Shown: positions 1 through 10,956, counted from the first letter of the stretch. The stretch: DNA of 64,000 bases from Sarocladium kiliense (GCA_030734395.1 JAUZTG010000044.1:992001-1056000); one strand, 5' to 3'. Made by a program: numbers and translations. Notes: generated by a model from the letters alone, not told the origin.

Positions 1-1286
1 CCCTGAATACTACCGGCATTGCAAATTAGTGTCTCCCCCTCTCTCCCCTATTCTAAACCTCAAAAGGCAAGCGACGCGGGTTGTTTCGCTGGCGAGATAA
101 GAGGAACAGCAGACCAAAGCTCCACTCTCGCCGAGAGAACTTGAAACTAAGTGTATCGTTCAGATGAAGTACACGTGGGTTTAGTCCAGGGGAGGTTAAC
201 CCCCTGCAGAGCCAAAGTCTCCCCTCTTGTTGCTTCGTTCGCTTACCAGCGCTTAGCCTCAAGGACAAGCTTGGCAGTTTATTCGAAACAATTTTCCGTG
301 CAGGGGGGTTGTGTCAGGATGTCGCTCTTTTTGAACTGTTTGCGCCCCAGCGATTGTTCTTCATGCCCTGGCTTGTGTTGTGGGGAGGCTTAGGATGGCT
401 CGTTTATGCCGCCTGTGTGGCTGACGTGCAGGGCATTGAGGTTTCATTTGACGCCTGATAGAGTCATTTCAATGCCTTGTTCTCGGCGCGTTTCCGAGTT
501 GTCAGGTTCTTTGTGGATTGGTTTACGGTTCGGCTCTACCTATAGCATAGCCTGTCTGCGCTCAAGCTTAGGTAGTATAGTTAGTTGCTAGAGACGACTA
601 TACGCTGCATGAACGATCGGTAGTATTGACACTTAAGAATTAATGGTAGTCAACAAGCTTAATTTGCGTTGTGCGACACCGAGGCTGTATGGCGTATATT
701 GCCTGACAGGGAACTGGGTTATGAAGCGATAGGTGCATTTGCTCCTAGTTGTCAACGACTATGTTTAGTTGCCCCCTCTTCACCAGTAAGCATTGGCTGC
801 GGCCGAGAAAGGCCAACTGAAACGCCTTGACTTCTCCAACTTGCCTCCTTTCGCAATGTCAGCCACCCCCGTCCAACTCCCCATCATGCGACAGGCCAAT
901 GCTTCCTGGACCAACGACGCGGTCATACAGCGTTCCAGGTTCTTCCAATGTGGGCCAGGCGGCTATCCTTTCGGACCGCTGAACCGAAGTCCTGCTATGA
1001 TCGCCTGGTCATCCTGGCCTCACATTCAGTATATATCGTGAGGCTAGCCGCCTCGAGTTCCTGACCTCTTCTCTCCTTTCCTCACGCCACTTGGCTTCTC
1101 TTCTCTGTTCAGACTTGCTGTACATTCCTTCTTCTCTTTCATCAAAGACATTCATTCGCTCCTGCATTGACTGCAGTTTTATCATTCATTCAACTTTTCG
1201 CAAGCCGAACCACTCTTTTCCATTTCCACAACCACTTTCGACAACTTCTATTTGTCAACCCGAGCAACTTCTCTCAAACCGACAAT
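1..1286. other. Intergenic region upstream of the first AA9 gene
   Basis: No convincing coding sequence is visible on either strand. The stretch near 560-720 is noticeably richer in A and T than the rest. The last 250 bases hold the promoter and 5' leader of the LPMO gene, which is pyrimidine-rich from about 1060 to 1260, as is common just upstream of highly expressed fungal genes. Confidence 0.6.
1030..1036 (+). promoter_or_regulatory. Probable TATA box of the AA9 LPMO gene
   Basis: The sequence TATATAT lies about 250 bases before the ATG at 1287 and is followed by a CT-rich leader. Position and composition fit a core promoter with a 5' leader of roughly 150-220 nt. This is inferred from sequence only. 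Confidence 0.45.
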
Positions 1287-2354
1287 ATGTCTTTCACCAA
1301 GTCCCAGGCTTCTGTCCTTCTCGCCGCCCTTGCGGCTGCCCCGGCTCTCGTCTCCGCCCACGGTCACGTCACCCAGATCACCATCAACGGCGAGGTCATC
1401 CCTGGCTTCGAGCCTGGTAACCCTTCTGCCGACTCTGTCGGTTGGGCTACCACCGTCCAGGACAATGGCTTTGTCCTTGCCGACTCCCTCCAGGACCCTG
1501 ATATTGTCTGCCACCGTGGTGCTACCAATGCTGTGAACTCTGCCACTGTTGCTGCTGGTGACACCATCACCATCACCTGGGACACCTGGCCCCAGTCTCA
1601 CGTCGGCCCCATCATCGACTACCTTGCCAGCTGCAACGGTGACTGCAGCACCGTCGAGAAGACCTCCCTTGAGTTCTTCAAGATCAACGAGGGTGGCCTC
1701 CTTGACGGCTCCCAGGCTCCTGGTCGCTGGGTCACTGATGAGCTGATTGAGGATGGCTTCACCTGGGTGACCACCATTCCTCCCAGCGTTGCCCCTGGCT
1801 CCTACGTCCTCCGCCACGAGATCATCGCCCTTCACGAGGGTAACCGCCAGAACGCCGCTCAGATGTACCCTCAGTGCATCAACCTTGAGATCACTGGTTC
1901 TGGTACCGCGCAGCCCGCTGGTGTTGTTGCCACTGAGCTCTACGACGCCGCCGACCCTGGTATCTTCTTCAACCCTTACACCAACGACCTCGTCTACCCC
2001 ATCCCCGGCCCTGTCAATTCTTTCGCCTCCGGTGGTGACGGTGGCTCTGCTCCCGCTCCTGCTCCTTCTACCGCCCCTGAGGAGCCCGAGGAGCAGCCTT
2101 CTCAGCCTCCGGCCAACGATGACGATACTGAGACTGCCCCTGCCCCTGCTCCTACCACCCTCGCTACTTCCACTCGCGTCGCTACTCCTACTCAGCCTCC
2201 TAGCAATGACGGTGGCTGCGGTGCTGCTCCTCAGGCCAACGCTCTCTACCAGCAGTGTGGCGGTATCAACTTCAGTGGCTCTACCACTTGCGCCGAGGGT
2301 ACCTGCGTCGAGCAGAACCCTTACTACTCCCAGTGTGTTCCCGCCTCCAACTAA
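1287..2354 (+). CDS. AA9 lytic polysaccharide monooxygenase with C-terminal CBM1
   Basis: A secreted copper enzyme that oxidatively cleaves cellulose or related glucans. The 355-residue product is intronless. The open frame extends upstream to 1167, but the ATG at 1287 (ACAATATG) is chosen because it begins a clean signal peptide (residues 1-24, hydrophobic LLAALAAA) ending in VSA. This leaves His25 as the mature N-terminus, as the copper histidine brace requires. The second brace histidine is His105 (SHVGP) and the axial Tyr194 lies in QMYPQC with the conserved Gln two residues before it. His183 in the LRHEIIALH motif is the usual second-sphere histidine. A Pro/Ala/Ser/Thr/Glu-rich linker (about 285-315) leads to a CBM1 (about 319-355) with CGG, four spaced cysteines and a terminal YYSQC. 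A second AA9 gene lies 1.8 kb downstream on the opposite strand. Confidence 0.95.
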   Translation: MSFTKSQASVLLAALAAAPALVSAHGHVTQITINGEVIPGFEPGNPSADSVGWATTVQDNGFVLADSLQDPDIVCHRGATNAVNSATVAAGDTITITWDTWPQSHVGPIIDYLASCNGDCSTVEKTSLEFFKINEGGLLDGSQAPGRWVTDELIEDGFTWVTTIPPSVAPGSYVLRHEIIALHEGNRQNAAQMYPQCINLEITGSGTAQPAGVVATELYDAADPGIFFNPYTNDLVYPIPGPVNSFASGGDGGSAPAPAPSTAPEEPEEQPSQPPANDDDTETAPAPAPTTLATSTRVATPTQPPSNDGGCGAAPQANALYQQCGGINFSGSTTCAEGTCVEQNPYYSQCVPASN

Positions 2355-2945
2355 GTTGGCAATCGAGTTAGAGTAGCTAGACTGGTGAATTGAGTGTTAT
2401 TGGTTGCTCAAAGAAGTTTCATATGTTGTCTCACCGTGAATTAATCTGATCTCTAAGCTGCTGAGAGCAGCATAAGTCGATGACTGCCACATAAGTATAC
2501 CCAGCGCAGCCAAATCTACATGTTGACTGGACCAGTGTTAGCTAAGCGCTTGACAGTATTGAAGCGAAGACTTGAATGTGTCCAGGGTCATCAGCCTAGC
2601 CCGCAATTGGACATATCATCTGACAGGTAATACAACTTGCCCCAGGGACAGCCAGTCTTCTATACCTCAAACGTCTTTGCTGACAGGGTTCCACTCAAAG
2701 CTAGCATTGAGAAGATAGTCTGGTTCTGGGCAGCCGCTTCAAGGCTCAGCGCTATCGGAGCGGTGTAAGAACAACGTCCAATCGTGCATACCTAGTAATT
2801 CTGCTCTGTGTGGTGGCTTTGCCTTTTGGAGAGATACACATCAAGACCCTTGCGATTCACTGGAGAACCACCGCTCCATTTGAACCTGAATGGGGGTTTG
2901 GGCGCATTCTTCTACCCTGTTCTTTTCATCTGCTTGCCTTCCACG
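2355..2945. other. Intergenic, 3' end of AA9 gene and promoter of the next gene
   Basis: About 590 bases without a gene. It contains the 3' UTR of the AA9 gene and the upstream region of the sulfotransferase-like gene. The downstream reading frame is open from about 2808, but those codons have no recognisable protein features and the first ATG that gives the family N-terminus is at 2946. Confidence 0.6.
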
Positions 2946-3731
2946 ATGTCAGGCCACAATGATCCCAAGCTGGTACACGCCAGTCTCGCCCGGATGGGCA
3001 CAATGAGCATGGCCGAAGCTTATCGTATACTCGGTTTCAGACCTCATCACTACCACCAGCTGGCCAATCCAGACAAGGAAGCCGACTGGCCAGCGTTCGA
3101 GCGCGCCGTAGATGGGAAATGGCCACATGTGAAGGGCGCGAAGTCAAATCGCACCCCCTTCACTCGGGCGGATTGGGACGCGCTCCTGGGCGAGAAGTAC
3201 GACTTCTTCACAGACCTGTACGCGCATTTCACGCCGGACCACATTCGCGCATATCCTGAAGCCAAAGTTGTGATCGTAGAGCGCGACTTTGAGAGTTGGT
3301 GGCCGAGTTACCGCCAAGTCTGTATCGAGTTCCTTCTGCAGCCAACGACACGGCTGATCGCATTTGTCTTGCGCCATACCAAAGAGACGTCACAACTCGA
3401 TGCGTTGGGAAGACAGTACAAGGGTGTGTTTGGTGTTCCTGACCTGCGAATGATCAACGAAGTGAGCGCTCGGAAGATGCATACGGAGTTCTTCGAGGAG
3501 GTTCAGAGGATGGTGCCGCCTGAGAGGAAACTGCACTATAAGCTTGGCGAAGGATGGGAGCCTCTGTGCAAGTTCCTAGATAAGCCGGTGCCGGATGTGC
3601 CGTTTCCAAGACTGAACGAGCGGGCTGTGCTGTTGAAGAAGTACGAGACTATCAGATGGGGAACGAGCCTGGTCGTAAGCAGTCTCGCGGTAGCGGCCGT
3701 GGGTGTCATTTGGTATGCTCTGGGGTTATGA
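2946..3731 (+). CDS. Sulfotransferase-like P-loop protein with C-terminal membrane helix
   Basis: A single-exon 261-residue protein. The N-terminus (KLVHASLARMGTMS) matches the pattern of the fungal Sulfotransfer_4/NAD-P-loop family, in which a G-x-G-T-x-S loop binds the phosphosulfate donor. Here the loop reads RMGTMSM, so the first glycine of the usual RTGT motif context is altered. The middle (KVVIVERDFESWW) matches the conserved 'vilt.Rdpe.W..S' block of that family. A hydrophobic segment of about 20 residues (about 237-258) near the C-terminus suggests a tail anchor. Enzymatic sulfonation has not been shown for most fungal members, so the substrate is unknown. It lies between two AA9 genes, but nothing in the sequence links it to cellulose breakdown. 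The family call is fairly sure; the activity is not. Confidence 0.75.
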   Translation: MSGHNDPKLVHASLARMGTMSMAEAYRILGFRPHHYHQLANPDKEADWPAFERAVDGKWPHVKGAKSNRTPFTRADWDALLGEKYDFFTDLYAHFTPDHIRAYPEAKVVIVERDFESWWPSYRQVCIEFLLQPTTRLIAFVLRHTKETSQLDALGRQYKGVFGVPDLRMINEVSARKMHTEFFEEVQRMVPPERKLHYKLGEGWEPLCKFLDKPVPDVPFPRLNERAVLLKKYETIRWGTSLVVSSLAVAAVGVIWYALGL

Positions 3732-4198
3732 TGAACAAGGCTAGTGGTAGATGTAAAGGGCACGCCTTGATGAGAGTAAGTAGAGGTGTGTACGGGCTGG
3801 AGAACCACACTTCGTCCTCGATTATTCGACACATGCAGCCTTTTGTCCAAATCAACGAACGATGAATATGTCAGAGAGCAAGATGCAACTTGCCATGGTA
3901 CGGAGTACTGCATAATGTTAAGCTGCTCAAGAGGCAGCGAAGTCGGCGGAACATCGATCACAACAGCAGGTTAGCTAGAATAGTGAAATCAGAGTATGTG
4001 AAGGCAACAAGACATTCAACTGAATATGTTCGTTTTACCAGGGTCCTGAAGCCGTGACAATATACATTTGCGAAGTCTCACTTGCTCATTGAGCTGCTCC
4101 TGTTCTCTCTCACCGGTTGCTTGATTTGGGAGACTATCTATATCACCCTCTGCGAGGATGCGGGACCTAGCTGTAGAGTCTCTGGGCAATGAGTGCCC
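3732..4198. other. Convergent intergenic region
   Basis: About 470 bases between the stop codons of the sulfotransferase-like gene and the minus-strand AA9 gene, so it should hold both 3' UTRs. I see no gene in it. Confidence 0.6.
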
Positions 4199-5115
4199 TT
4201 ACTGACACTGGTGATACCACTCATTGACAGGAGTGCATGTTCCCGCACTGCACGAGGTAGGGCCAGACCAACCTGATCCTCCACATTGCTCCCACATACC
4301 GGCACCACCACCGCCTCCTCCTCCTCCACCACCTCCACTACCGCCTCCAGTCCAGACCGAGTGTTGTCCGACGGAGGTGTATGGGTATTCGCGGGCACCA
4401 TATATGAAGAACCGAAGAGCAGGATCGTTGGAGTTGTAGAGACCGGGGATCTTTACCATAGGGCCAGGGCTGCCACTGCCGCTGCCAGTGACCTCGACTT
4501 GAGCGCAAGTGTGGTAGAACTGAAGGGTTGAATTAGCGTTTGATATAGGGAGAAGCAAATGCAGGGAAAGAGACTTGCCTCAGTGTCACCAGACTCGGCG
4601 CCGTGGATGGCAATGTGCTCTACACGGACAAGGTACTGGCCAGGCGGTGTATCCTGAGGGATAGTGAACTCGACGTTGGGCTTGTTCCAGCTGCACCAGT
4701 CCGAGTCGTGAAGAGGGTTCATTGGGCCGCAGATGATATCTTCGTAGACCTTGAACCAGTCCCCATCTCCCTGGTACTGCTTCACATCGCCCGGAGCACG
4801 GGACATGTGAATAGTAGACGGACCAGGATGGATGATCGTGCCATGATTCCAGAGCTTGAAACCCAGGCGCGTACCAGGAGCAACAACAGCAACATCAGTG
4901 CGGCCGGCGTTGGCAAAGGAGCCCTCGTTGCAACGAAGATCGTTGGTAGGGTTGAGGAACGGCTTGAGGGGGTTGATGAAGTTGCTGTTCTCGCGGATGT
5001 ACTGCCAGTCACGAGAATCCTGACCATTGATCTGCAGGATACTGTAGCGGTAGTGGGCGCTCGCAGTCTCGAGCATGCAGCTCAAGGCCGCAAAGGAAAG
5101 GGTAGACAGCTTCAT
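4199..5115 (-). CDS. AA9 lytic polysaccharide monooxygenase with poly-Gly linker and CBM1
   Basis: A secreted copper enzyme attacking crystalline cellulose. Two exons, 5115-4579 and 4519-4199, give 285 residues. The signal peptide is residues 1-20 ending in ASA, leaving His21 as the mature N-terminus. His96 in IIHPGPS is the second copper ligand, His171 is the second-sphere histidine, and Tyr181 (EFYHTC) is the axial tyrosine. The residue two before this tyrosine is Glu179, where nearly all AA9 enzymes have Gln. The 59-nt intron (4578-4520) starts with GCAAGT rather than GT; branch point GCTAATTC and acceptor TTCAG are normal, and only this junction restores the family sequence. A linker with eleven consecutive glycines precedes a CBM1 (about 253-285) with WEQCGG and WYHQCQ. 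The enzyme is a different subtype from the upstream AA9. Confidence 0.92.
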
Positions 5116-6719
5116 GTTGCCAGTGATGAGCTGACTTGACTGGCTTCGATGCGGATGGAGGGAGAAAGTAAGTTTGGAATATCGAGTGAGCACTTGGCTT
5201 CTTATACCTGTGAAAACCTTGCCATGACTGCTCGAGATCTGTCGTGGATAGTCAACGGCGACGAGGCTCCCGTTGCCGATACAAGACCCGAGGCCTATCA
5301 AAACAGACACAGGATTGGCCAACTGGTCTGCGAGATCAGAGCCAAGATGCGTTTAACAACCGGATTCCTAAGTGCACCTATCGCGAAGATCTACACGATA
5401 CGGTCTAATATGGAGCTTAGTATTAAGCATAAAATTTCCTCAAATGGCGATCGGAATCTAACAGATCTGCGGCCCATACGTGCCTCTTCCTCGCTGTCGA
5501 GTGCCATAACTGGCTTCTTGGCCTCTTAGCCTCGCCCATGTGCGAAGCAGTGCTCGGTGAAAGTTGACCAGGTTGAAGTGCCATTCATAGACCGCAAGAT
5601 CCTCGATACTACCACGAGACTAGGTGCCAAGCGAGCCGCTACCACGTCGTAGATTGTTCGGGGACGGGCCCCGAGCCTCCGTCCCTGGTCCACTTGTCCG
5701 ATCGGAGCCGGCGAGTGGTGGAAATGCGCCTTAAATCCCGGACTGCTCATGCGGGGGACGTCCCGGCATGTCCTGGACTGTCGCCCGATTTGGTCGCACC
5801 AAGACACTCACACGGAGCTGCGAGCCGAGGTGATGGAAATGGAGGGATGAGAGGCAACATTATTCAAATAGGGCGGCAGTTGGAAAAGACGGCAAGGTAC
5901 ACTTTCTCCTCCTGTGGCTGATTCGGGGAATCACGGCTGCAAAGGCCTGCTGGATACTGAAAGTCTCGTCACCAGGAATCCAGATGATGGTGAAGTGTCA
6001 GTGTCAATATTCAACGGCAAAGCAAGTGAATAACGTCAAAGGATAGCAACCGCAATGTAACACAGCATGTCACTTGAAGTGAAAGTCAAGATGGTGTCTG
6101 CAGTCACCCGGGCAGCTCAGCACCGTCCGGGGCAAAGAAACTGCCGTCGGACACGCAACGGCATGCGTGGCTCGCTCGCACATGCCTGCACGTGGCAGTG
6201 ATCGGCGCTGCAGGCGACACATGTAGAGGAGGAGGAGATCCGGGGTAGTATTGTGCTTTCTTGGTTGGAATGCTCGATTGTCATGGCTGAGGGAAACAAC
6301 CCGGCCCGTTCATTCAAAAGCCGTCAGAAGTCAAATGTAGCATGACGGTTCATCAACAGAACTTAGAACCGACGTGTGAGCTGTGTTGAGACACGATCTC
6401 ATGAAGACATTTATGCACAACCGAGGTAGATTCACCCACTGCAACCAGTCTATTCCAGCTGAGCAATAGCACACCATGCCTCCACCAAATCTTGGTCTGC
6501 TTGACGAAGAGGGAACAGATTTGGGCTCCTCACGTGCGAATCTCGCGAAGCAACAGCTATAGTATTCCCCCAAATGAGTCTCGTTATCAGAGATCCCAGC
6601 CGCAACTCCGCCCATAGCTCTGAAATGATTAGCTCCGTCTGTCATCACGTCCACTCCCTAGCTTCTTAAGAGCAACTCAAAGCCCCAAAGGCTGTGCAAG
6701 AGATTCGAACAGGCAATTC
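5116..6719. other. Intergenic, promoter region of the second AA9 gene
   Basis: About 1.6 kb with only short, unconvincing open frames on either strand. The right end is the 3' flank of the large GTPase gene. The piece at 5385-5450 is A/T-rich. No repeats or RNA genes were recognised. Confidence 0.55.
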
Positions 6720-9700
6720 TCAAGCTGACGCAAGCTCCTTCAAAATCTCGTCCACGCTGTGCTCCGCTGTGTCGCTCTCTTGGATTTGGCCAAGGTTCTC
6801 TATTTTGTCGTAGTAGTTGACGCCTCTTGATGACATGACTGAATGATTCTTTCCCAGGTCATCAAGGGAAATTTGGTTTGGAATCCAAAGTCGCTGTGTA
6901 AGCACATGGTTTGAGTCCAGCTGCGGATAAGTCCAGTCGTCTGTCCACAAGACAGCGAGGGAGAGAAGGCTGGGGATCGCGTCACCAGCCTCTTCAGAAT
7001 GTCCCTTGTTGGCTCGAAGATGAATGGAAGCTTTGGATTCATTGATAGCCTTGTCTGCCAGCTTTTGCAGGGCGAGCTGCGCCTGTTTCTGGTACCGGCA
7101 AAGCGTATCGGTCAAAGCGTCCCAGACGTTCTGAAAAACGAGATCGGATATCTCACCCATGCGCTCCTTTAGAACGTTCTGACGAAGGGAGAAAGATTTG
7201 GTACCTTGGAATTGTTAGATCCGGAAGTATTCAGCATCGACAGCGTTCAAAGGCTCACCTCTGATTTGTGCTGCATACTCCAAAGTCTCCTGAAGGGTTT
7301 CTTCGAGAGATGAGCAGATACCATGGTGCATTCTGGAAACTCTCTCCTGAAGCTCGCGAAGGATCGACTCCGCTTCAGTCTTCAGGGAAGCGGCAATGGG
7401 CTGCAGTGTGCGATCGACGTCTGCCAACTCCGATCTCAGGACTGGGTCTAGCTTGTCAATTTTCTTGAGGATCTCAGTTCCGTAGCGATTCCAATTTCGA
7501 AGGCCGCCGCCAGAAACCCGAGCATTGCCTTTCTTAACGAAAGCAACGAGGCGCTCCTGCCACCCATGCACCAGCTCCTGAAGCATGGGCTCGCTCCTGT
7601 TGGAAAGGCTTGTGAGAGTGGTCCACAATTGTCAGAAGACGAACTTACAGCTTCTCCAACCAGTCATAGGTTTGTCCTGTCTTCGGGCTGCGAAAGATCC
7701 CACCATGCTCAATGATTGCACCATAAGTCATATGATGCAGCGGCGTTGTGTCGCGAGGGTTGTTTGGGAACTTCAGGATCCAATTATCGACAACCTCGCC
7801 GGCTTGCCTCACGAAGGTTTGCTTCAAGCGCCTATGGTCGCCCAGAATATCGAGGCTGTCGATGAGATCACAGAGCTGATTGATCTCCAAGGCTAGACGC
7901 TGTGCATCGGGAGTTAGTACATACGCTTGGCTCATGTAGCACCCATCCACGACATCTGCCAACAAGAGCGAACCAAAGAGAATGTTGGTGAAATAGTGCA
8001 CACCAGAAGTACGCCGCGTAGGAGATATTTACGTACCTGATATTGCCGCTTATGCACTGGCTTAAGAGCGTCCTCGATCTGTCGAGGAGTTGCGCGGGGC
8101 TCAGGTTCCGTTGAGGACCTGGTAGCAGATCTGCACCAAGTGTTGATCATCTCAAGGACGACTTGCTGATCGGCCAGAACGTCGTCCAAGTGTCCTTCAC
8201 GATGCAAGGCAGCAGCCCTCTGGATCCATTGTCTTACTTCAGGGATTCCTGTGAATCGTTCACTAGGCAATCCCGGGACAGGAACTAGCTTGTCAGACCG
8301 TTGAAGCTCCCAGTAACCCCGCGAGCTCGTCATGAAGATCTCAGCCACCTGCTGGGATGTTGTCTCCTCTTGTGAGGATGGCACTCGTGAGCCAGGTGTT
8401 CTTTTGCGTCTCTCAATCCGTCGATCGCCACGCCGGGAGAATGCTTTCTGCTGCCGTGCGATACTGTTCTCGACTGAAACCCGAACATGCCTGTTGCGTG
8501 CGATGATCGCCAGTTGAACTTGACGCTGCCGACTGATTTCGGCCTGGACCTCAGCAGCTCCGCGCTTGGCCGCGAGGGAGATGAGTACCTTCGAAGCTTT
8601 CCCAATGCCCTGCCTCGCCGACACAATGGACTCCTGTAGGTTCTTCTCCTTGTTCATCTTCTTCCGCGTTTTGGAGATTGCCTTTTCCAGCCTTTTGAAG
8701 CCTTTGTCGAATCGGGCAGCGTCCTCTAATCGAGCACGGCCCTCAGCCCGCAAGCCGGTATAGAGCGCATTGTCCCGATCGTTGTGGAACTGGTACTTTT
8801 CCGATTGCATGTCATCGATCTTGGTGAATACCATCGCGAAATGATTCTTGTCCAGAGTACCGTCCATCCTCATTGTCATTTCTTGTCGAGCCCCGACCAG
8901 ATCATTGAAATCTTTTGTATCCTTGCCTCGAATGATCGTTGAGACGATGATTGTCAGATGAAGACGCTCCATATACTTCCCAGCTATGCTGTTTCGGCAT
9001 GAGTTGCTGTCTCCCACTCCGGGAAGGTCAACAAGGCACACCCCGTCTCGAAGTAGATCGCTCTTCACAAACACGTGGACTTCTTCCACTAGTGGCCAAA
9101 CCGCGAACTTTGGTCCATCTTCATCACCGTGGCTCCCCTCTCGGGAGTCGAGATAGTTCTTCATCTCCTTTGACAGAGGCCCTGGTGTCGACGCTTCCAT
9201 GGTCTTTACACCAGCCGTGAGCAGTCTCGCAACTTCTTGGTTCAGACTGAGAATCCACGAGAGAGTGGCCGATTCCCGAGCACGCTGGCTCTCAGAGACG
9301 TCCGGTTGATCGATATCCTGACCTTCGCATGGATCGTCTTCGTCATCAGGTGGTAAGAGACGTTCTTCCAGCTGCTCCTCGTCGAACTTCCAAATGGGCG
9401 CAAATCGGTCCATTCCTTGAGCAATAACCAATTCACACTCTTGGGTGTCTTTTACGAGGCCTTGTCTTTCCGCGAAGAAGCGAAGGAAGAATGCCTTCAG
9501 AAAGAACCGAAGCTCCAGCAGGACACGTTGTTTTTCCTGGAAATGTACCTCCGCGCGGCATTCGTGTCCAGGACGATCATCATAATTCCAAGACACCTTG
9601 CAAGGAACGGCTGTGGCTGCCTCTTCTTGTCCTGAAGGCAGAAGCTCATCAATCCCAAGAAGTGCATTGAGAAGTGATGTTTTTCCGACGCCAGTACCTC

Positions 9701-10455
9701 CACAAACACCCACGAGCACCTCATTGTTGCGTTCCTTCGCTACAACCTTGCCTACAATCTTGGTCAGCAGGTCCATCGGCACACTGAAACAGAATTTTCT
9801 TACTAATTCTTTCCATGATGTTCTTGACACCGTCTCCATGTTCTCCTGTGGGAACAGCTGCCTGATCCAGAGGTTCCTTTGCTTCGAGCATTCGCTTCGT
9901 TCCCGATTGAGAGGCTTGCTGCTTCGTAGCCAGACGAACCCAATGATCATCCTTTGGGGTGAGAAAGGCAAAGGGTGGATCATTAGCACATCCTTTGGCC
10001 TCAGCATCGTCCTCTGTCTTGATATGTTTGGCCCTCTTGATGTTGTCAATGCCATGGTCGACGGTAAGCTCCTCCGTGCGCTTTCGATCGGCTTACAACT
10101 TCTGAGTCTTCTCAGAAGCTTCATCCAGGCTCTCTCGCTCCTCTGAAGGAGATTCTGTCATCAAAGCGTCGCCTTGGTAGGATTCATTCTCGTTCTGTGT
10201 GGCTGATTGCTCTTGTGCGGAAACCCTGGGAGCTTCGTGCATGGTGATGGGGGCAGACAGCATCATGTTTGAAGCACTGAGTTCTGCAGAACACTGAGGC
10301 TCTGCTTTGGTTGGAGGCGATTTCGGCCTCGAGCTTGGCGATATATCAATGGGAGGGGATGGTGGTGTGACCGTCAACTGAAAGTGAGGTCTTGGGCGGA
10401 CAGAACTGCTTCGGCTTGCGGGGGCCGAAGCATCACGAGAGTCAAGATCCTCCAT
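6720..10455 (-). CDS. Dynamin-superfamily large GTPase, SLIP-GC-like
   Basis: Six exons by splice signals and frame: 10455-10097, 10033-9804, 9751-8037, 7899-7649, 7596-7259 and 7204-6720, giving 1125 residues. The GTPase domain starts after a disordered Ser/Pro/Glu-rich N-terminus. It has a P-loop GGTGVGKT (214-221), a switch-I threonine in EEAATAVPC, DLPG (438-441) and TKID (506-509). This set fits the Dynamin_N family, and the flanking sequence resembles fungal homologues of nuclear GTPase SLIP-GC. Basic stretches (KTRKKMNKEK; RRIERRKR) could be nuclear localisation signals. The C-terminal half is predicted helical. Introns have CTGAC/CTAAC branch points; intron 1 (63 nt, GAG acceptor) and intron 3 (137 nt) are the least certain. 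The open frame extends upstream of 10455 but without an ATG. Role in fungi is unknown. Confidence 0.85.
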
Positions 10456-10956
10456 ATCTGAAGCCCTCAACGTGACTCTCTTGAGGTTTCTGCCCAAAGA
10501 AGTCTGCTCATGTGGTGGTTCGCAACGTCTCTGATCCTCGTGACGGGTGGTCTTGGGTGGGAAGAACAAGAGGATGTGAAAGGATGAATGAGAATTGGAA
10601 AAGATTCAAGAACAGTAATGGTAGAGGGCATTTAAGTAGTATGAGAAACGAGGAAGTAGAATAGTTGCCGCGAATGAGGATGAAGTTGCACATGGCAGAT
10701 TGCTGTCAGCTGATCTTCTTAGCTGCTAGCAGTTGGCGAACACACGGGTCGCGAGCGTGCACAGCCAGTGCCTCAAAGTCACGCAGATCAGAATTGACTC
10801 CGAAACATTCAAGTCGGTGACGGCAAGTGATGGGTGACAGCGAAGACATTGGTACAGCAGAATCAAGGTCCAAGGCTGGAAACGTTGCCCGCATCCACGT
10901 AAACATTCCGGTAGGTAGTCAACGAGTGTGATGTTCATTCGAATTCATACATGTAC
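10456..10956. other. Intergenic region between GTPase and coiled-coil genes
   Basis: About 500 bases: the 5' leader and promoter of the GTPase gene (10456 to about 10700) and the 3' flank of the coiled-coil gene. A further non-coding 5' exon of the GTPase gene is possible here, since the first coding exon stays open upstream without an ATG. No separate gene is seen. Confidence 0.5.

Noticed and set aside
1248..1835. 195-codon open frame antisense to the first AA9 gene
   Set aside because: Strong C-ending codon bias of the AA9 gene leaves the opposite strand free of stops; the frame has no domain and overlaps a clear enzyme.
9784..9803. Very short GT-AG interval of 20 nt in the GTPase gene
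   Set aside because: Too short for a spliceosomal intron and gives the wrong frame; the 52-nt intron 9803-9752 with a CTGAC branch is used instead.
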